Positions 1 through 8,166 of a stretch of DNA of 64,000 nucleotides are shown one piece after another. Numbering within the stretch: position 1 is the stretch's first letter; each line of letters begins with the position of its first letter. This DNA comes from Asanoa siamensis. GTDB taxonomy: Bacteria > Actinomycetota > Actinomycetes > Mycobacteriales > Micromonosporaceae. A program made the translations under genes and the position numbers. The notes beneath the pieces are model-generated. The model saw only the letters and a program-made list of their open reading frames with translations. It did no database searches and was not told the DNA's origin. The stretch is from contig NZ_BONE01000004.1 in assembly GCF_016862555.1 (NCBI RefSeq), positions 1 through 64,000 on the forward strand, written 5' to 3'.

Positions 1-237
1 AGACGCCAGATACCGCGACAACTCGTCGCCGGCCCGCCCGAGCGCGAACGCCGCCGCGTCCAACCGGGACACCGCGGCCGCCAGCAAGGACGGCGACGAC
101 GACGAGCTGGACGACAATGTCGACGACAGCAGCACGACCGCCGACCGCAGCCGCCCCGACGCCGCCTCGACCTCGGGGAGCGGCAGCGACCCGCGGACCC
201 CGACCACCCGGTCGGCCAGCGCCTCCACCAGGCTCAC
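1..237 (-). CDS. Helical-hairpin protein, N-terminal part only (cut by window edge)
   Basis: Starts at GTG (235-237), overlapping the stop of the upstream gene in a GTGA, and runs off the left edge after 79 codons. The visible part looks alpha-helical, with two helices split by a run of seven serines at about residues 40-46, ending in GDELSRYLAS. This resembles the layout of the neighbouring 86-residue protein: helix, small Ser-rich turn, helix. From general knowledge, actinobacteria often carry a small helical protein followed by a larger protein whose N-terminal hairpin leads into a variable C-terminal domain, sometimes a toxin. Whether such a domain exists here cannot be seen. Function unknown. 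Confidence 0.6.
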   Translation of the reverse strand, partial: MSLVEALADRVVGVRGSLPLPEVEAASGRLRSAVVLLSSTLSSSSSSSPSLLAAAVSRLDAAAFALGRAGDELSRYLAS

Positions 238-494
238 AGCGCCGCGGCGTAGGTCTGCGCCTGCTCCATCGCGCCCAGCGTCGCCGACATGCACTCGTCG
301 AGCTCGGCCGCCGCCTGCGCCAGCGCCGACCGCGCCGCGACCACCGACTCGTGCGCGCTGCCGTCGACCGCCGCCGCGAGGCTGGCCCGCGCCTCGTCGA
401 GCTTGTCGTTGGCGGCGCGGACGGCCTCCTGTCCTTCCTGGACATGTGCCATCGCGACGTCGATGGCGGCCTTGACCTCGGCAACGCTCGCCAC
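234..494 (-). CDS. Small helical-hairpin protein (86 aa), function unknown
   Basis: Starts at GTG (492-494), with a strong ribosome-binding site (GGAGGGGG on the reverse strand) about 5 bases upstream. The product is 86 residues, Ala/Glu/Gln-rich, with no signal peptide or membrane segment. It reads as two amphipathic helices (about 3-42 and 52-80) with a central turn DGSAHES, so it has the size and hairpin layout of ESX/WXG100-like small proteins, but I see no WxG motif. It is translationally coupled to the gene at 1-237. The pair probably acts together. Conserved hypothetical; no enzymatic motif is visible. Confidence 0.65.
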   Translation of the reverse strand: MASVAEVKAAIDVAMAHVQEGQEAVRAANDKLDEARASLAAAVDGSAHESVVAARSALAQAAAELDECMSATLGAMEQAQTYAAAL

Positions 495-515
495 GGTTCC
501 CCCTCCGACCCGAGT

Positions 516-534
516 CGATAACGCTACGTTATCG
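516..534. promoter_or_regulatory. Perfect inverted repeat, probable operator
   Basis: CGATAACG, a 3-base spacer CTA, then CGTTATCG. It lies 22 bases upstream of the GTG at 494 and 35 bases downstream of the DUF4126 stop. The arms are AT-rich compared with the surroundings, and there is no T-tract, which favours a repressor site over a terminator. On the reverse strand the centre also reads TAGCGT, a possible TAnnnT -10 box, so a bound protein would cover the promoter. The regulator is not identifiable from this window. Confidence 0.4.
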
Positions 535-568
535 CCGGAATGCGAGAGGTGAGCGCGCCGCGCCGGAC

Positions 569-1174
569 TCAGGCGACCCGTTGGCCACCAGAAGACCGGG
601 CGCGGGCGCGCGCACCCCGCCGTCGCAGCACCCAGACGAAGAACAGCACCAACCCGACCAGGAAGATCAGGATCAGCAGGGGGAGTACGAGCGCCACGAC
701 CGACATCACCACGCTGGCGACGTCCTCGAGGGTGCTCGCGACCGGTGCGCCGACGCCGCCCGTACCCACGTTGATCACAGGTCTTGCCGTTGCTTTGATG
801 CCGTGCACGCCGAGCGCCAGCAGCACGCCGACGGCGACCGGCACCCACTGGTGCGAGCCGAAGAAGCTGCCCGGGTCGGAGACCGTCGCGGTGCTGGTGC
901 CGGCGCCGAACGCCAGCCCGCCCGCGGTCGGCCGGACGACCGTCTGCACCACGTCGTTGGCCGAGTCGAGCACGGGCACCTTGTCGGCGACCACCTCGAT
1001 CGCCAGCAGCCCGGACAGGATCAGGATCACCCAGCCGTTGCCGAGCCAACTCCACCCGGCGGGCAGCGCGACGACGTCGGTGTAGCGGGACAACAACCCG
1101 ATCGCGAGCAACGGGATGTACGCGTTGAGGCCGGCCGAGGTCGCGAGGCCCGCGCCGGTGAGGGCTTCCAGCAC
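569..1174 (-). CDS. DUF4126 family integral membrane protein
   Basis: 201 residues from GTG (1172-1174). The N-terminus EALTGAGLATSAGLNAYIPL is the usual opening of DUF4126 proteins and decides the start; the frame is open 11 codons further upstream. Hydrophobic segments lie at about 15-30, 47-65, 107-125 and 155-178, followed by a very basic C-terminal tail (RRRGARARARS). The Gly/Ser/Thr-rich loop around GTSTATVSDPGS is typical of the family. Role unknown; a small inner-membrane protein is all the sequence supports. It is divergent from nucS with only 44 bases between the two starts, so the two may share a promoter region. Confidence 0.8.
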   Translation of the reverse strand: MLEALTGAGLATSAGLNAYIPLLAIGLLSRYTDVVALPAGWSWLGNGWVILILSGLLAIEVVADKVPVLDSANDVVQTVVRPTAGGLAFGAGTSTATVSDPGSFFGSHQWVPVAVGVLLALGVHGIKATARPVINVGTGGVGAPVASTLEDVASVVMSVVALVLPLLILIFLVGLVLFFVWVLRRRGARARARSSGGQRVA

Positions 1175-1218
1175 GACCTCAGCATGGCACCACGGATCCA
1201 CTTGCATAGGGTGGAGCG

Positions 1219-1878
1219 GTGCGTCTCGTCATCGCTCGGTGCTCGGTCGACTACGTCGGCCGGCTCTCCGCCCACCTGCCCCCGGCCACCCGGTTGCTGA
1301 TGGTCAAGGCCGACGGCTCCGTCTCGGTGCACGCCGACGACCGTGCCTACAAGCCGCTCAACTGGATGAGCCCGCCCTGTCGCATCCAGGAGGAGCCCGG
1401 CGTCTGGCGGGTGGTCAACAAGGCCGGCGAGGAGCTGCGGATCACCCTGGAGGAGATCTTCCAGGACACGTCGTACGACCTCGGCGTCGATCCCGGCCTC
1501 GTCAAGGACGGCGTCGAGGCGCACCTGCAGGAGTTGCTGGCCGCCAACCCGACCACGTTCGGCGAGGGCTACACGCTGGTCCGGCGGGAGTACATGACCG
1601 CCATCGGGCCCGTCGACCTGCTCTACAAGGACGCCGCCGGTGGGTCGGTCGCGGTCGAGGTCAAGCGGCGCGGCGAGATCGACGGCGTGGAGCAGCTCAC
1701 TCGTTATCTCGAACTGATGAACCGCGATCCGCTGCTCGCCCCGGTCGCCGGCGTGTTCGCCGCGCAGGAGATCAAACCGCAGGCCCGGGTGCTCGCCGAG
1801 GACCGCGGCATCCGGTGCGTGGTGGTCGACTACGACAAGCTCCGCGGGATCGAGCGGGACGAGCTGACGTTGTTCTGA
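1219..1878 (+). CDS. nucS: Mismatch-specific endonuclease NucS/EndoMS
   Basis: 219 residues from GTG, full length for the family. NucS cuts both strands around certain base mismatches and is the core of the non-canonical mismatch-repair pathway of actinobacteria and some archaea, replacing MutS/MutL. The C-terminal RecB-like PD-(D/E)xK nuclease core is visible: D133 in GPVDLLY, E147 and K149 in [11 protein letters not shown], then Gln159 in EQLTRYLE. The N-terminal half carries the DNA-binding beta domain with the conserved YKPLNWM. The C-terminus ends in ELTLF, matching the sliding-clamp-binding tail described for actinobacterial NucS. It looks monocistronic, 37 bases ahead of the 1916 operon. 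Confidence 0.95.
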   Translation: MRLVIARCSVDYVGRLSAHLPPATRLLMVKADGSVSVHADDRAYKPLNWMSPPCRIQEEPGVWRVVNKAGEELRITLEEIFQDTSYDLGVDPGLVKDGVEAHLQELLAANPTTFGEGYTLVRREYMTAIGPVDLLYKDAAGGSVAVEVKRRGEIDGVEQLTRYLELMNRDPLLAPVAGVFAAQEIKPQARVLAEDRGIRCVVVDYDKLRGIERDELTLF

Positions 1879-1915
1879 CTTCCGTCCGGCGCGTCCCTGA
1901 TGACAGGCTGTACGC

Positions 1916-3022
1916 GTGACCGATGTCGAGATCGGACGGTTCGTACGCTCGGCGACCGCCGCCCACCGCGCCGGCCGTGACCTGCGGGACGCACTGGGCG
2001 GCGCGGGGAGCGACGCGGCCGCCGAGCGGTTGGCGGCGTCGATCGAGATGGGCCTGGCCGACCTCGGCCGGGCCGAGACGGCCTGGTTCGGCCCGGAGGG
2101 CGCCGAGCAACGGGTACGGACCGACCCGGACGCGGTCCTCGCGGTGGTGGCCGGCCAGCTCCAGCTCGGCGAGGTGGCCCTGGCCGCGGGCGGCGCCGTG
2201 GGAGAAACCCCGGCACCCACCACCACGGACGCCGGCGCCGCGCTCGACCGTGCCCTGGCCGATCTGCGCGCGACCACCAGCACCCTCGAGGACCCCGGCC
2301 CTACCCGCGGCAGCGCCCGGGTCACCTCGCGCGACGTCCCCGAGGCCGTGGCCAGCCTGCGCGGGGCGCTCGGCACCACCCTGGACGCGATCGCGACCGG
2401 CACCGCCGACGTCGTCGCCGGCCCGCTGAAGACCGTGGCGGGCAAGGCTCCCCAGCAGCTCAAGGAAGCCTGGGAGAAGGTCAGCAAGCAGCTCTACCTC
2501 GACAACATCGGCGGCCGCCTGGTCCGGCTCGGCCTGCGCGCGCTCGCCGCCGCCCTCGGCGCTCTGCGCCGGGTCGTCGATCTCGACTGGCTCACCCGCG
2601 CCCGCGACCACCTGGTCACCCTCGCCGACCGCACGGTCGACACGGGCGTCGGCGCCGCGCTGCTCGGCGACGTGATCGGCGCCGAGCGCACCCGGACCGA
2701 GACGGAGGCCCGGCTGGCCGGCGCCGGGCTCGTGCTCGGCCGGCTCGACAGCGGTTCGGAGGCGCTGGCCGCCCTCGCCGCGCGGTTCGACAGCGTGATC
2801 GGCAAGCTTGCCCTGGCCCAGGCGGCGGTGGGCGGCATCCTGCTCGTCCAGGGCCACTTCGGTTTCGCCGTACCCTGGCTGCCCCTCGCCCTGCTCGGTG
2901 CCGAGCTGTTGATCGGCGCCGTCGCGGTGGCGCTCGCGATCGACTACGTCGACACCACCGTGCACGTCGGCGCGGTCCGGGGTGTCCGGCTGATCGTCGA
3001 CGACGCCGTGCGGGTCGCATGA
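1916..3022 (+). CDS. Membrane-anchored helical protein, gene 1 of metallopeptidase/TPR operon
   Basis: 368 residues from GTG; no family recognised. The first 290 residues are Ala/Leu/Arg-rich and look mostly helical and soluble, with no signal peptide. Two hydrophobic segments follow near the C-terminus, about 298-313 and 317-342, then a short tail DYVDTTVHVGAVRGVRLIVD. It is therefore probably C-terminally anchored, with the large N-terminal part in the cytoplasm (inferred). Its stop overlaps the start of the next gene (ATGA at 3019-3022), giving translational coupling to the HELGH peptidase. It could be the membrane partner or the substrate of that peptidase. Confidence 0.75.
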   Translation: MTDVEIGRFVRSATAAHRAGRDLRDALGGAGSDAAAERLAASIEMGLADLGRAETAWFGPEGAEQRVRTDPDAVLAVVAGQLQLGEVALAAGGAVGETPAPTTTDAGAALDRALADLRATTSTLEDPGPTRGSARVTSRDVPEAVASLRGALGTTLDAIATGTADVVAGPLKTVAGKAPQQLKEAWEKVSKQLYLDNIGGRLVRLGLRALAAALGALRRVVDLDWLTRARDHLVTLADRTVDTGVGAALLGDVIGAERTRTETEARLAGAGLVLGRLDSGSEALAALAARFDSVIGKLALAQAAVGGILLVQGHFGFAVPWLPLALLGAELLIGAVAVALAIDYVDTTVHVGAVRGVRLIVDDAVRVA

Positions 3023-4095
3023 GCGAGCGCGACTGGTTCGCGACCCAGGTGGCGCAGGCGACCCTCGACCTGGCCCGGGTGGGCAAGGCGCTGGTGGCCG
3101 AGGAGCGCCTGGGCAACACCACGGCAGCCGTACGCGACGACTTCGTCCTGCTGCTGCGCGCCCGCGCCCGTGAGGTCGAGGCGGTGGCCGGCACCGGCTG
3201 GGCCGGGCTCGAGAGGGTGCGGCGCGACCGGGTGGCGCCGGTGCTGGCCGCCGCCCTCGCCGTGCTGGAGGGCATCCAGCTCCGCGGCCACCCGTTCTTC
3301 CGGCCGACCCGGATCGCCGCCGAGACGCTGCTCGACGCGCTCGTCGACGCCGGCGGCATCGGGCGCACGGTGCTGCTCTCGGTCGGTGACAGCGACCGCT
3401 TCGAGCGGCTGGCGGGCCTGGTGCGGACGCGCTTCCCGGACGCGGGCGTCTGGGGGCTGCCGATCCTGGTGCACGAGCTGGGCCACCTGGTCGCCGACGC
3501 GCTGCCCGCGCCCGGCGACAAGGACGCCCGCCCCGTGCTGTTCCACCTGGACCGGTCCGACGACCCGCTGCTGGGCGAGCTGTTCGCCGACGTGTTCGCG
3601 ACCTACGCGCTCGGGCCGGCGTACCCGGTCGCGGTGATGACGCTGCGCGCCCGGCCCGACCGGTTCGACGACGCGACCGCCACCCACCCTTCCTGGGACC
3701 GGCGCGTGTGGACGATGGTGGCGGCCCTGCGGGCACAGGCGGACCTCGCCGCCGACCCGCTCACGGCCGCCGGCCACAGGAGGGCGGCCGACGAGGTCGC
3801 CCGGCGGTGGAAAGCGCTCAACCCCGTGACGACCGAGCCGCCCAAGCGCGCCGAGGAGGACGCCCGCGGGCTGGTCGAGTTGCTCGACCACAACGCGCCG
3901 GCCCGGCTGGGCTTCGACCCGCTGATCGGCCTCGCCCCGCTGGTCGACGCGCTCGACCGCGGGCAGCCGCCGGCGGGCGATCCGGTCGCGATCGTCGCGG
4001 CCGCCTGGCGCTGGCGGCTGGCGCACCCCGACGGGCCGGTCGCCCGGGTCGACACGATCGCGCTGCGAGCCCTCGCGGGGGGTGCCGATGCTTGA
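3019..4095 (+). CDS. M48-like zinc metallopeptidase (HELGH), gene 2 of operon
   Basis: 358 residues. It carries a complete gluzincin-type active site: HELGH at 152-156 (two zinc-ligand histidines and the catalytic Glu), then E187 in GELFADVFATY, matching the ExxADxxA signature that supplies the third ligand in M48-like peptidases, and HPSWDRR at 223-229, resembling the HPxxxxRI element of M48 enzymes. There is no signal peptide or clear membrane span, so it is probably cytosolic, perhaps held at the membrane by the coupled gene 1 product. The N-terminal 140 residues are helical. The next gene encodes a homologue with a broken active site. Substrate unknown; protease activity is inferred from intact residues. 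Confidence 0.8.
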   Translation: MSERDWFATQVAQATLDLARVGKALVAEERLGNTTAAVRDDFVLLLRARAREVEAVAGTGWAGLERVRRDRVAPVLAAALAVLEGIQLRGHPFFRPTRIAAETLLDALVDAGGIGRTVLLSVGDSDRFERLAGLVRTRFPDAGVWGLPILVHELGHLVADALPAPGDKDARPVLFHLDRSDDPLLGELFADVFATYALGPAYPVAVMTLRARPDRFDDATATHPSWDRRVWTMVAALRAQADLAADPLTAAGHRRAADEVARRWKALNPVTTEPPKRAEEDARGLVELLDHNAPARLGFDPLIGLAPLVDALDRGQPPAGDPVAIVAAAWRWRLAHPDGPVARVDTIALRALAGGADA

Positions 4096-5428
4096 CCTGC
4101 TCGCGGTGCGCCTGGCCGAGCTGCGCGACGACGTCGACAAGGTGAAGCGGGTCGCGGACCTCGCCGAGAGCCGGCACAGCCGCCTGGACGGCCTGCGCGG
4201 CGTACGCAAGGACGTCTGGGACGGCCTGCTGGAGGCGCGGCGGATGATCCTGGAGATCCGCGGCGACGCGCCGGAGCTGGAGCGGCTGGGCGACCTCGAC
4301 GACCTGCTGATCGACCTGGATCGCAAGATGTCGCGGGCCGGCGTGATGCTGGACCAGCTCGACGGCTCGATGATCCGGCTGATGAACACCGACACGATGA
4401 GCGCGCGGTGCGGCGCGATGCTGGACGAGATCGACAAGCTGGAGGGCGCGCTGCGGGCCGGCACGCTGGACCGCCCCGCGGCGTGGGCCGCGGTCGACGA
4501 GCTGACCGACACGACCGGCCGGCGGCTGTTCGCCGACTACGTCGACCTGCTCGGCGGGCTGACCCTGCGCGACACGGGCCTCGATGACCGGGTCAGCGAG
4601 CTGACGGACCGCCTGCTCGACGAGCTGACCGTGCCGCTGCGGGCGGTGCCGGCCCGCCCCGCCGACCTCACCGGCGACCACGCGCTGGGCGACCTCGTGA
4701 TGCTCTGGTTCCCGGAGTGGACGATCTGGGACGTGCCGCTCTTCGGTCACGAGGCCGGGCTGGCCTGGTGCCGCACGTCGCCGCTGGCCGGCAACCTGCT
4801 GGGCGACGACCCGCCGGCGCGGCGGCGCACCCTGGCCGCGGACGCCTACGCCGCCTACGCGCTCGGCCCGGCGTACGCGTGCGCGGTGCTCCTGCTGCGG
4901 ATGCGCGCGGATTCGTCCGATGTGGACCGTGCGTACGTCATCCTGGCCGTGCTGCGGTCGATGGCCGTCGACGGGATGGCCGCCGCGGTGGTCGACCTGG
5001 TCGAGCAGTGCTGGCAGGGCGCGATCAGCGAGCGCGGCGGTGACCCGGCCCCGGCGCGGCGGGCCGAGCTGGACGCGTTCGCGTCGACCGCGTACGCCAC
5101 GCTGCGCGACATCAGCTCCTTCCGCGGCTTCGACGCGATCCAGTGGGACGCCGAGGCGGCGGAGCCCTACGCCGCACTCGACCGGAGTCAGGAAAGAGGC
5201 AGCGGCGGAGCCAGCGTGCGGGGTCTGCTCAACGCCGCCTGGGCGGCGCGGCTGACGCTCGCCGACCCGCACGACGCGCACGCGCTGCGCGAGGTCGCCG
5301 ACGCGGCCCGCGCGCTGCTGGGCCCGCGCAAGGCGATGCTGCCGCGGGAGCGCCACGCGGGGCGGCCGGCCCAGGCGCGCCCGTCGAGCCGGACCGGTGA
5401 CTACCGCCTTCCCTACCAGGGCCGGTGA
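4082..5428 (+). CDS. Degenerate metallopeptidase homologue (pseudo-enzyme), gene 3 of operon
   Basis: 448 residues from GTG 4082, or 446 from ATG 4088, overlapping the previous gene. It is homologous to its neighbour: FPEWTIWDVPLFGHEAG aligns with FPDAGVWGLPILVHELG, and AADAYAAYALGPAY with FADVFATYALGPAY. The active site is damaged. HELGH has become HEAGL (223-227), losing the second zinc-ligand His, and the third-ligand Glu is Thr250. It should bind zinc poorly or not at all. The N-terminal 185 residues are a helical, charged region partly predicted as coiled coil (about 10-125). A regulatory or adaptor role beside the active copy is inferred. It is coupled to the TPR gene through GTGA at 5425-5428. 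Confidence 0.78.
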   Translation: MPMLDLLAVRLAELRDDVDKVKRVADLAESRHSRLDGLRGVRKDVWDGLLEARRMILEIRGDAPELERLGDLDDLLIDLDRKMSRAGVMLDQLDGSMIRLMNTDTMSARCGAMLDEIDKLEGALRAGTLDRPAAWAAVDELTDTTGRRLFADYVDLLGGLTLRDTGLDDRVSELTDRLLDELTVPLRAVPARPADLTGDHALGDLVMLWFPEWTIWDVPLFGHEAGLAWCRTSPLAGNLLGDDPPARRRTLAADAYAAYALGPAYACAVLLLRMRADSSDVDRAYVILAVLRSMAVDGMAAAVVDLVEQCWQGAISERGGDPAPARRAELDAFASTAYATLRDISSFRGFDAIQWDAEAAEPYAALDRSQERGSGGASVRGLLNAAWAARLTLADPHDAHALREVADAARALLGPRKAMLPRERHAGRPAQARPSSRTGDYRLPYQGR

Positions 5429-8166
5429 CCGCGATGACGGACGATCGGCTGAGGCGGGCCTGGGCGGCTTATCGCGCGGGCGACCTCGCGACGGCACGGC
5501 AGCGCGCGGAGGAGGCGGGCCGCGCCGACGACCCGGCCGTCCAGGGCGCTGCCTTCACGCTCCGGGGCCTGTGCCGGGTCCGCCTCGACAGCGCCGACGA
5601 GGACCTCTTCGCCCAGGCGGTGCGACGGTTCGAGGCCACGCCGCGGCCCGATCGCCGGTTCCTGGCCGAGTACGGCATCGCGTTGACCCTGAGCGGCCGC
5701 TTCGACGAGGCGGAACCGGTGCTACGCCGGGCCGTGACCCTCGGCGCCGCCGGCCCCGACGTCCTCCGTTGCCTGGCCCGCGTGCTGTCCCGGCAGGGAG
5801 ACGACGCCGGCGCCGGCCGCGCGATCGCCGCCGCGGCGCGGGCGTACCCGGCCGACTGGCTGGTCGCCCACGACCGCGCCGAGCTGCTCACCGGCCGCGC
5901 CGAGCTGCTCACCGACCGGCCGCCGGTCGCCGCGGACGCCTGGGCGGTCGCGGGTGCGCTGAGCCTGGCGGCCGGGCGGGGCGACGTCGCGCTGGCGGCC
6001 TACTCCCGCGCGCTGGAGCTCACCCCGGACGACCCGCACCTGCTGGCCGAGAAGGCCCGGGCCTGCGCGTTCGTCGGTGACGTCGAGGAGCTGTTCGCGA
6101 CCTTGGGCCGCTCGGTGCCGATGAAGGCCTCCGAGCTCGTTCCGATGCTGTTCGAGGCCTCCGAGCCCCTCGTACGCGCGGCGCCGGACGTCGCCCGGGC
6201 GCTGCTCGAGCGGACGATCGAGGTCGAGCCCGAGCACGCGGGAGCGCACGCCCTGTTGGGCATCGCCTGCCGCGATCTCGGTGACGACGCCGCCGCCGAC
6301 CGGGCGTTCGACGAGGCGGTGCGGCTGGACCCGGACGACGCCCGCGCCCTGCTCGCCCGCGGTCAGCTCCGCCTGGCCCGCGGCCAGCACGACGAGGCGA
6401 TCGCCGACCTGGAGCTGGCGGCGGCCGCCCAGCCGCGGGCCGGGCTGATCCGGCTGACCGCGGCGGAGGCCTACTACATCCGCGCCGAGGACACCGCGGC
6501 GGACGCCGACGTCGAGCGGGCGCTGGCCCACCTGCGGGTGGCGCTGGAGATCAAGCCCGGTGACGCCGCCGCGCTCCGGCTGGTCGGCTACGTGACGCGG
6601 CTGCGGCGCGACGCCGACCCCGCGACGACCGAGACCGCGCTGCGCGCGGCACGGGCGGCCAATCCCGACGATCCGAGCCTCGCCTACTACCTGGGGCTCC
6701 TGCTGTTCGACCAGGGCGCCTACGAGGAGGCGCTCGGCTGCGCGGAGCAGGCCGTGGCGGGCCTGCCCGACTCCCCGCTCGCCCGGCTGCTCCGCGGTCA
6801 GCTTCTGCGCACCACCGGCGATCCCGAGCGGGCGCTGCCCGACCTCGAGGCCGCGGCCGAGGGCCAGCCTGATCTCCCCGAGGCGCATGCCGCGTTGGGC
6901 GAGGCGTACCGGATCGTCGGGCGGTTCGACGCCGCGCTGGCCGAGCTGACCACGGCCGTCGAGGCCCAACCCGACGACGGCTGGTCGCTGGCCAGCCGCG
7001 GCGCGACCCGGCACGCCCTGGGCGACGTCACCGGCGCACTCGCCGACCTGCGCCGCTCGCTGGGCCGGGGCGCCGAGCCGGGCTTCGCCGTGTGGTGGCT
7101 GTGCGAGGCGCTGCGCGGCAGCGTCGACGAGGACGCGCTCGTCGACGAGATCGGCGCGGCCGCCGCGCTCCACCTCGACGAACCGGACGTGCTGGAGATC
7201 TACTCGGACGTGCTGCACGGCGCCGGCCGCTACGGGGAGGCGGTCGACGCGGCCGAACGCGGGCTCATGGTGCGACCCGACCACGTGGGCCTGCTCCGCT
7301 CGCTGGGCTGGGCCCGGCTGGCGCTCGGTGACCGGGCGCGGGCGGTCGAGACGCTCGAGCGGGCGGCGGCCCTGCACGGTGACGTGACGACGCTGACCGA
7401 CCTGGCGACCATGGTCGCGCGCGGCGACGACGCGGCGGAGGCCCTGCGCACCATCGACCGTGGGCTCGCCGTCGCCCGCACGTCCGCGCTGCTCCGGTTG
7501 CGCGCCGAGGTGTTCGCGGGGCTCGCGGACTGGGCGGCGGCGCGGGAGGCGGCGGCCGAGGCGCTCGTGGTCGAGCCCGTCGACCCGTGGGCGCACTGGG
7601 AGTTCGGCCGGGCGCTGCGCTACCTCGACGGCGGCCTCCCCGACGAGGCGCTGGCCGCGTTCGAGGCGATGCGCGAGCGGGAGCCGGACAACCCGATGGG
7701 CCCGCAGGGCATCGGCGACGTGCACTGGACGGTCGGGCGGCGGGCCGAGGCGGAGGTCGCCTACCGGGCGGCGATCGCGCTCTACGAGAGCTTCGGCGAG
7801 GACGAGGCGTGGACCCGGCACGGCATCGGCTGGTGCCTGCACCGGCTCGGCCGGTACGCGCCGGCGGCCGAGTCCTACCTGCTGGCGCTGCCGGCCAGCG
7901 ACGAGCGGTCGGCGCTGCTGTTCGACATCGGCCTCAACTGGCTGGCCGCCGGCGAGGAGGTGCGGGCCGCGGACGCGTACGCCCAGGGTTTCGGGGTGTT
8001 GTCGGCGATGCCGCGCACCCGGGTCGCGGGCATGCTGGCGGTCGCGGCCGAGGACCTGCGCGCGTCGGTCGCGCGGGGCGTCGTCGCCGACACGGCTCAG
8101 GTCGCCGACCTGCGCGACCGGTTGGCGAAGGAGACGGCTACCGCGAGCGGCCGTAGATCAGTTTGA
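5425..8166 (+). CDS. Large TPR-repeat protein, gene 4 of operon
   Basis: 913 residues from GTG (ATG at 5434 is an alternative). Nearly the whole chain is tetratricopeptide repeats, roughly 20 copies. Units such as ALLGIACRDLGDDAAADRAF followed by DEAVRLDPDD show the usual G, A and P positions. No enzymatic domain, signal peptide or membrane segment is seen, so it is a cytosolic scaffold, probably holding the peptidase pair or its substrates (inferred). It is the last gene of the operon and overlaps the convergent aldehyde dehydrogenase gene by 29 bases. A 21-base in-frame tandem duplication lies at 5874-5914. Confidence 0.85.
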   Translation: MTAMTDDRLRRAWAAYRAGDLATARQRAEEAGRADDPAVQGAAFTLRGLCRVRLDSADEDLFAQAVRRFEATPRPDRRFLAEYGIALTLSGRFDEAEPVLRRAVTLGAAGPDVLRCLARVLSRQGDDAGAGRAIAAAARAYPADWLVAHDRAELLTGRAELLTDRPPVAADAWAVAGALSLAAGRGDVALAAYSRALELTPDDPHLLAEKARACAFVGDVEELFATLGRSVPMKASELVPMLFEASEPLVRAAPDVARALLERTIEVEPEHAGAHALLGIACRDLGDDAAADRAFDEAVRLDPDDARALLARGQLRLARGQHDEAIADLELAAAAQPRAGLIRLTAAEAYYIRAEDTAADADVERALAHLRVALEIKPGDAAALRLVGYVTRLRRDADPATTETALRAARAANPDDPSLAYYLGLLLFDQGAYEEALGCAEQAVAGLPDSPLARLLRGQLLRTTGDPERALPDLEAAAEGQPDLPEAHAALGEAYRIVGRFDAALAELTTAVEAQPDDGWSLASRGATRHALGDVTGALADLRRSLGRGAEPGFAVWWLCEALRGSVDEDALVDEIGAAAALHLDEPDVLEIYSDVLHGAGRYGEAVDAAERGLMVRPDHVGLLRSLGWARLALGDRARAVETLERAAALHGDVTTLTDLATMVARGDDAAEALRTIDRGLAVARTSALLRLRAEVFAGLADWAAAREAAAEALVVEPVDPWAHWEFGRALRYLDGGLPDEALAAFEAMREREPDNPMGPQGIGDVHWTVGRRAEAEVAYRAAIALYESFGEDEAWTRHGIGWCLHRLGRYAPAAESYLLALPASDERSALLFDIGLNWLAAGEEVRAADAYAQGFGVLSAMPRTRVAGMLAVAAEDLRASVARGVVADTAQVADLRDRLAKETATASGRRSV
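5874..5914 (+). repeat. 21-bp in-frame tandem duplication in the TPR gene
   Basis: The 20 bases CCGCGCCGAGCTGCTCACCG at 5874-5893 recur at 5895-5914, a period of 21 bases. They encode two copies of RAELLT in a row (RAELLTGRAELLTD). This looks like replication slippage within a repeat helix, lengthening the protein by seven residues. Confidence 0.85.
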
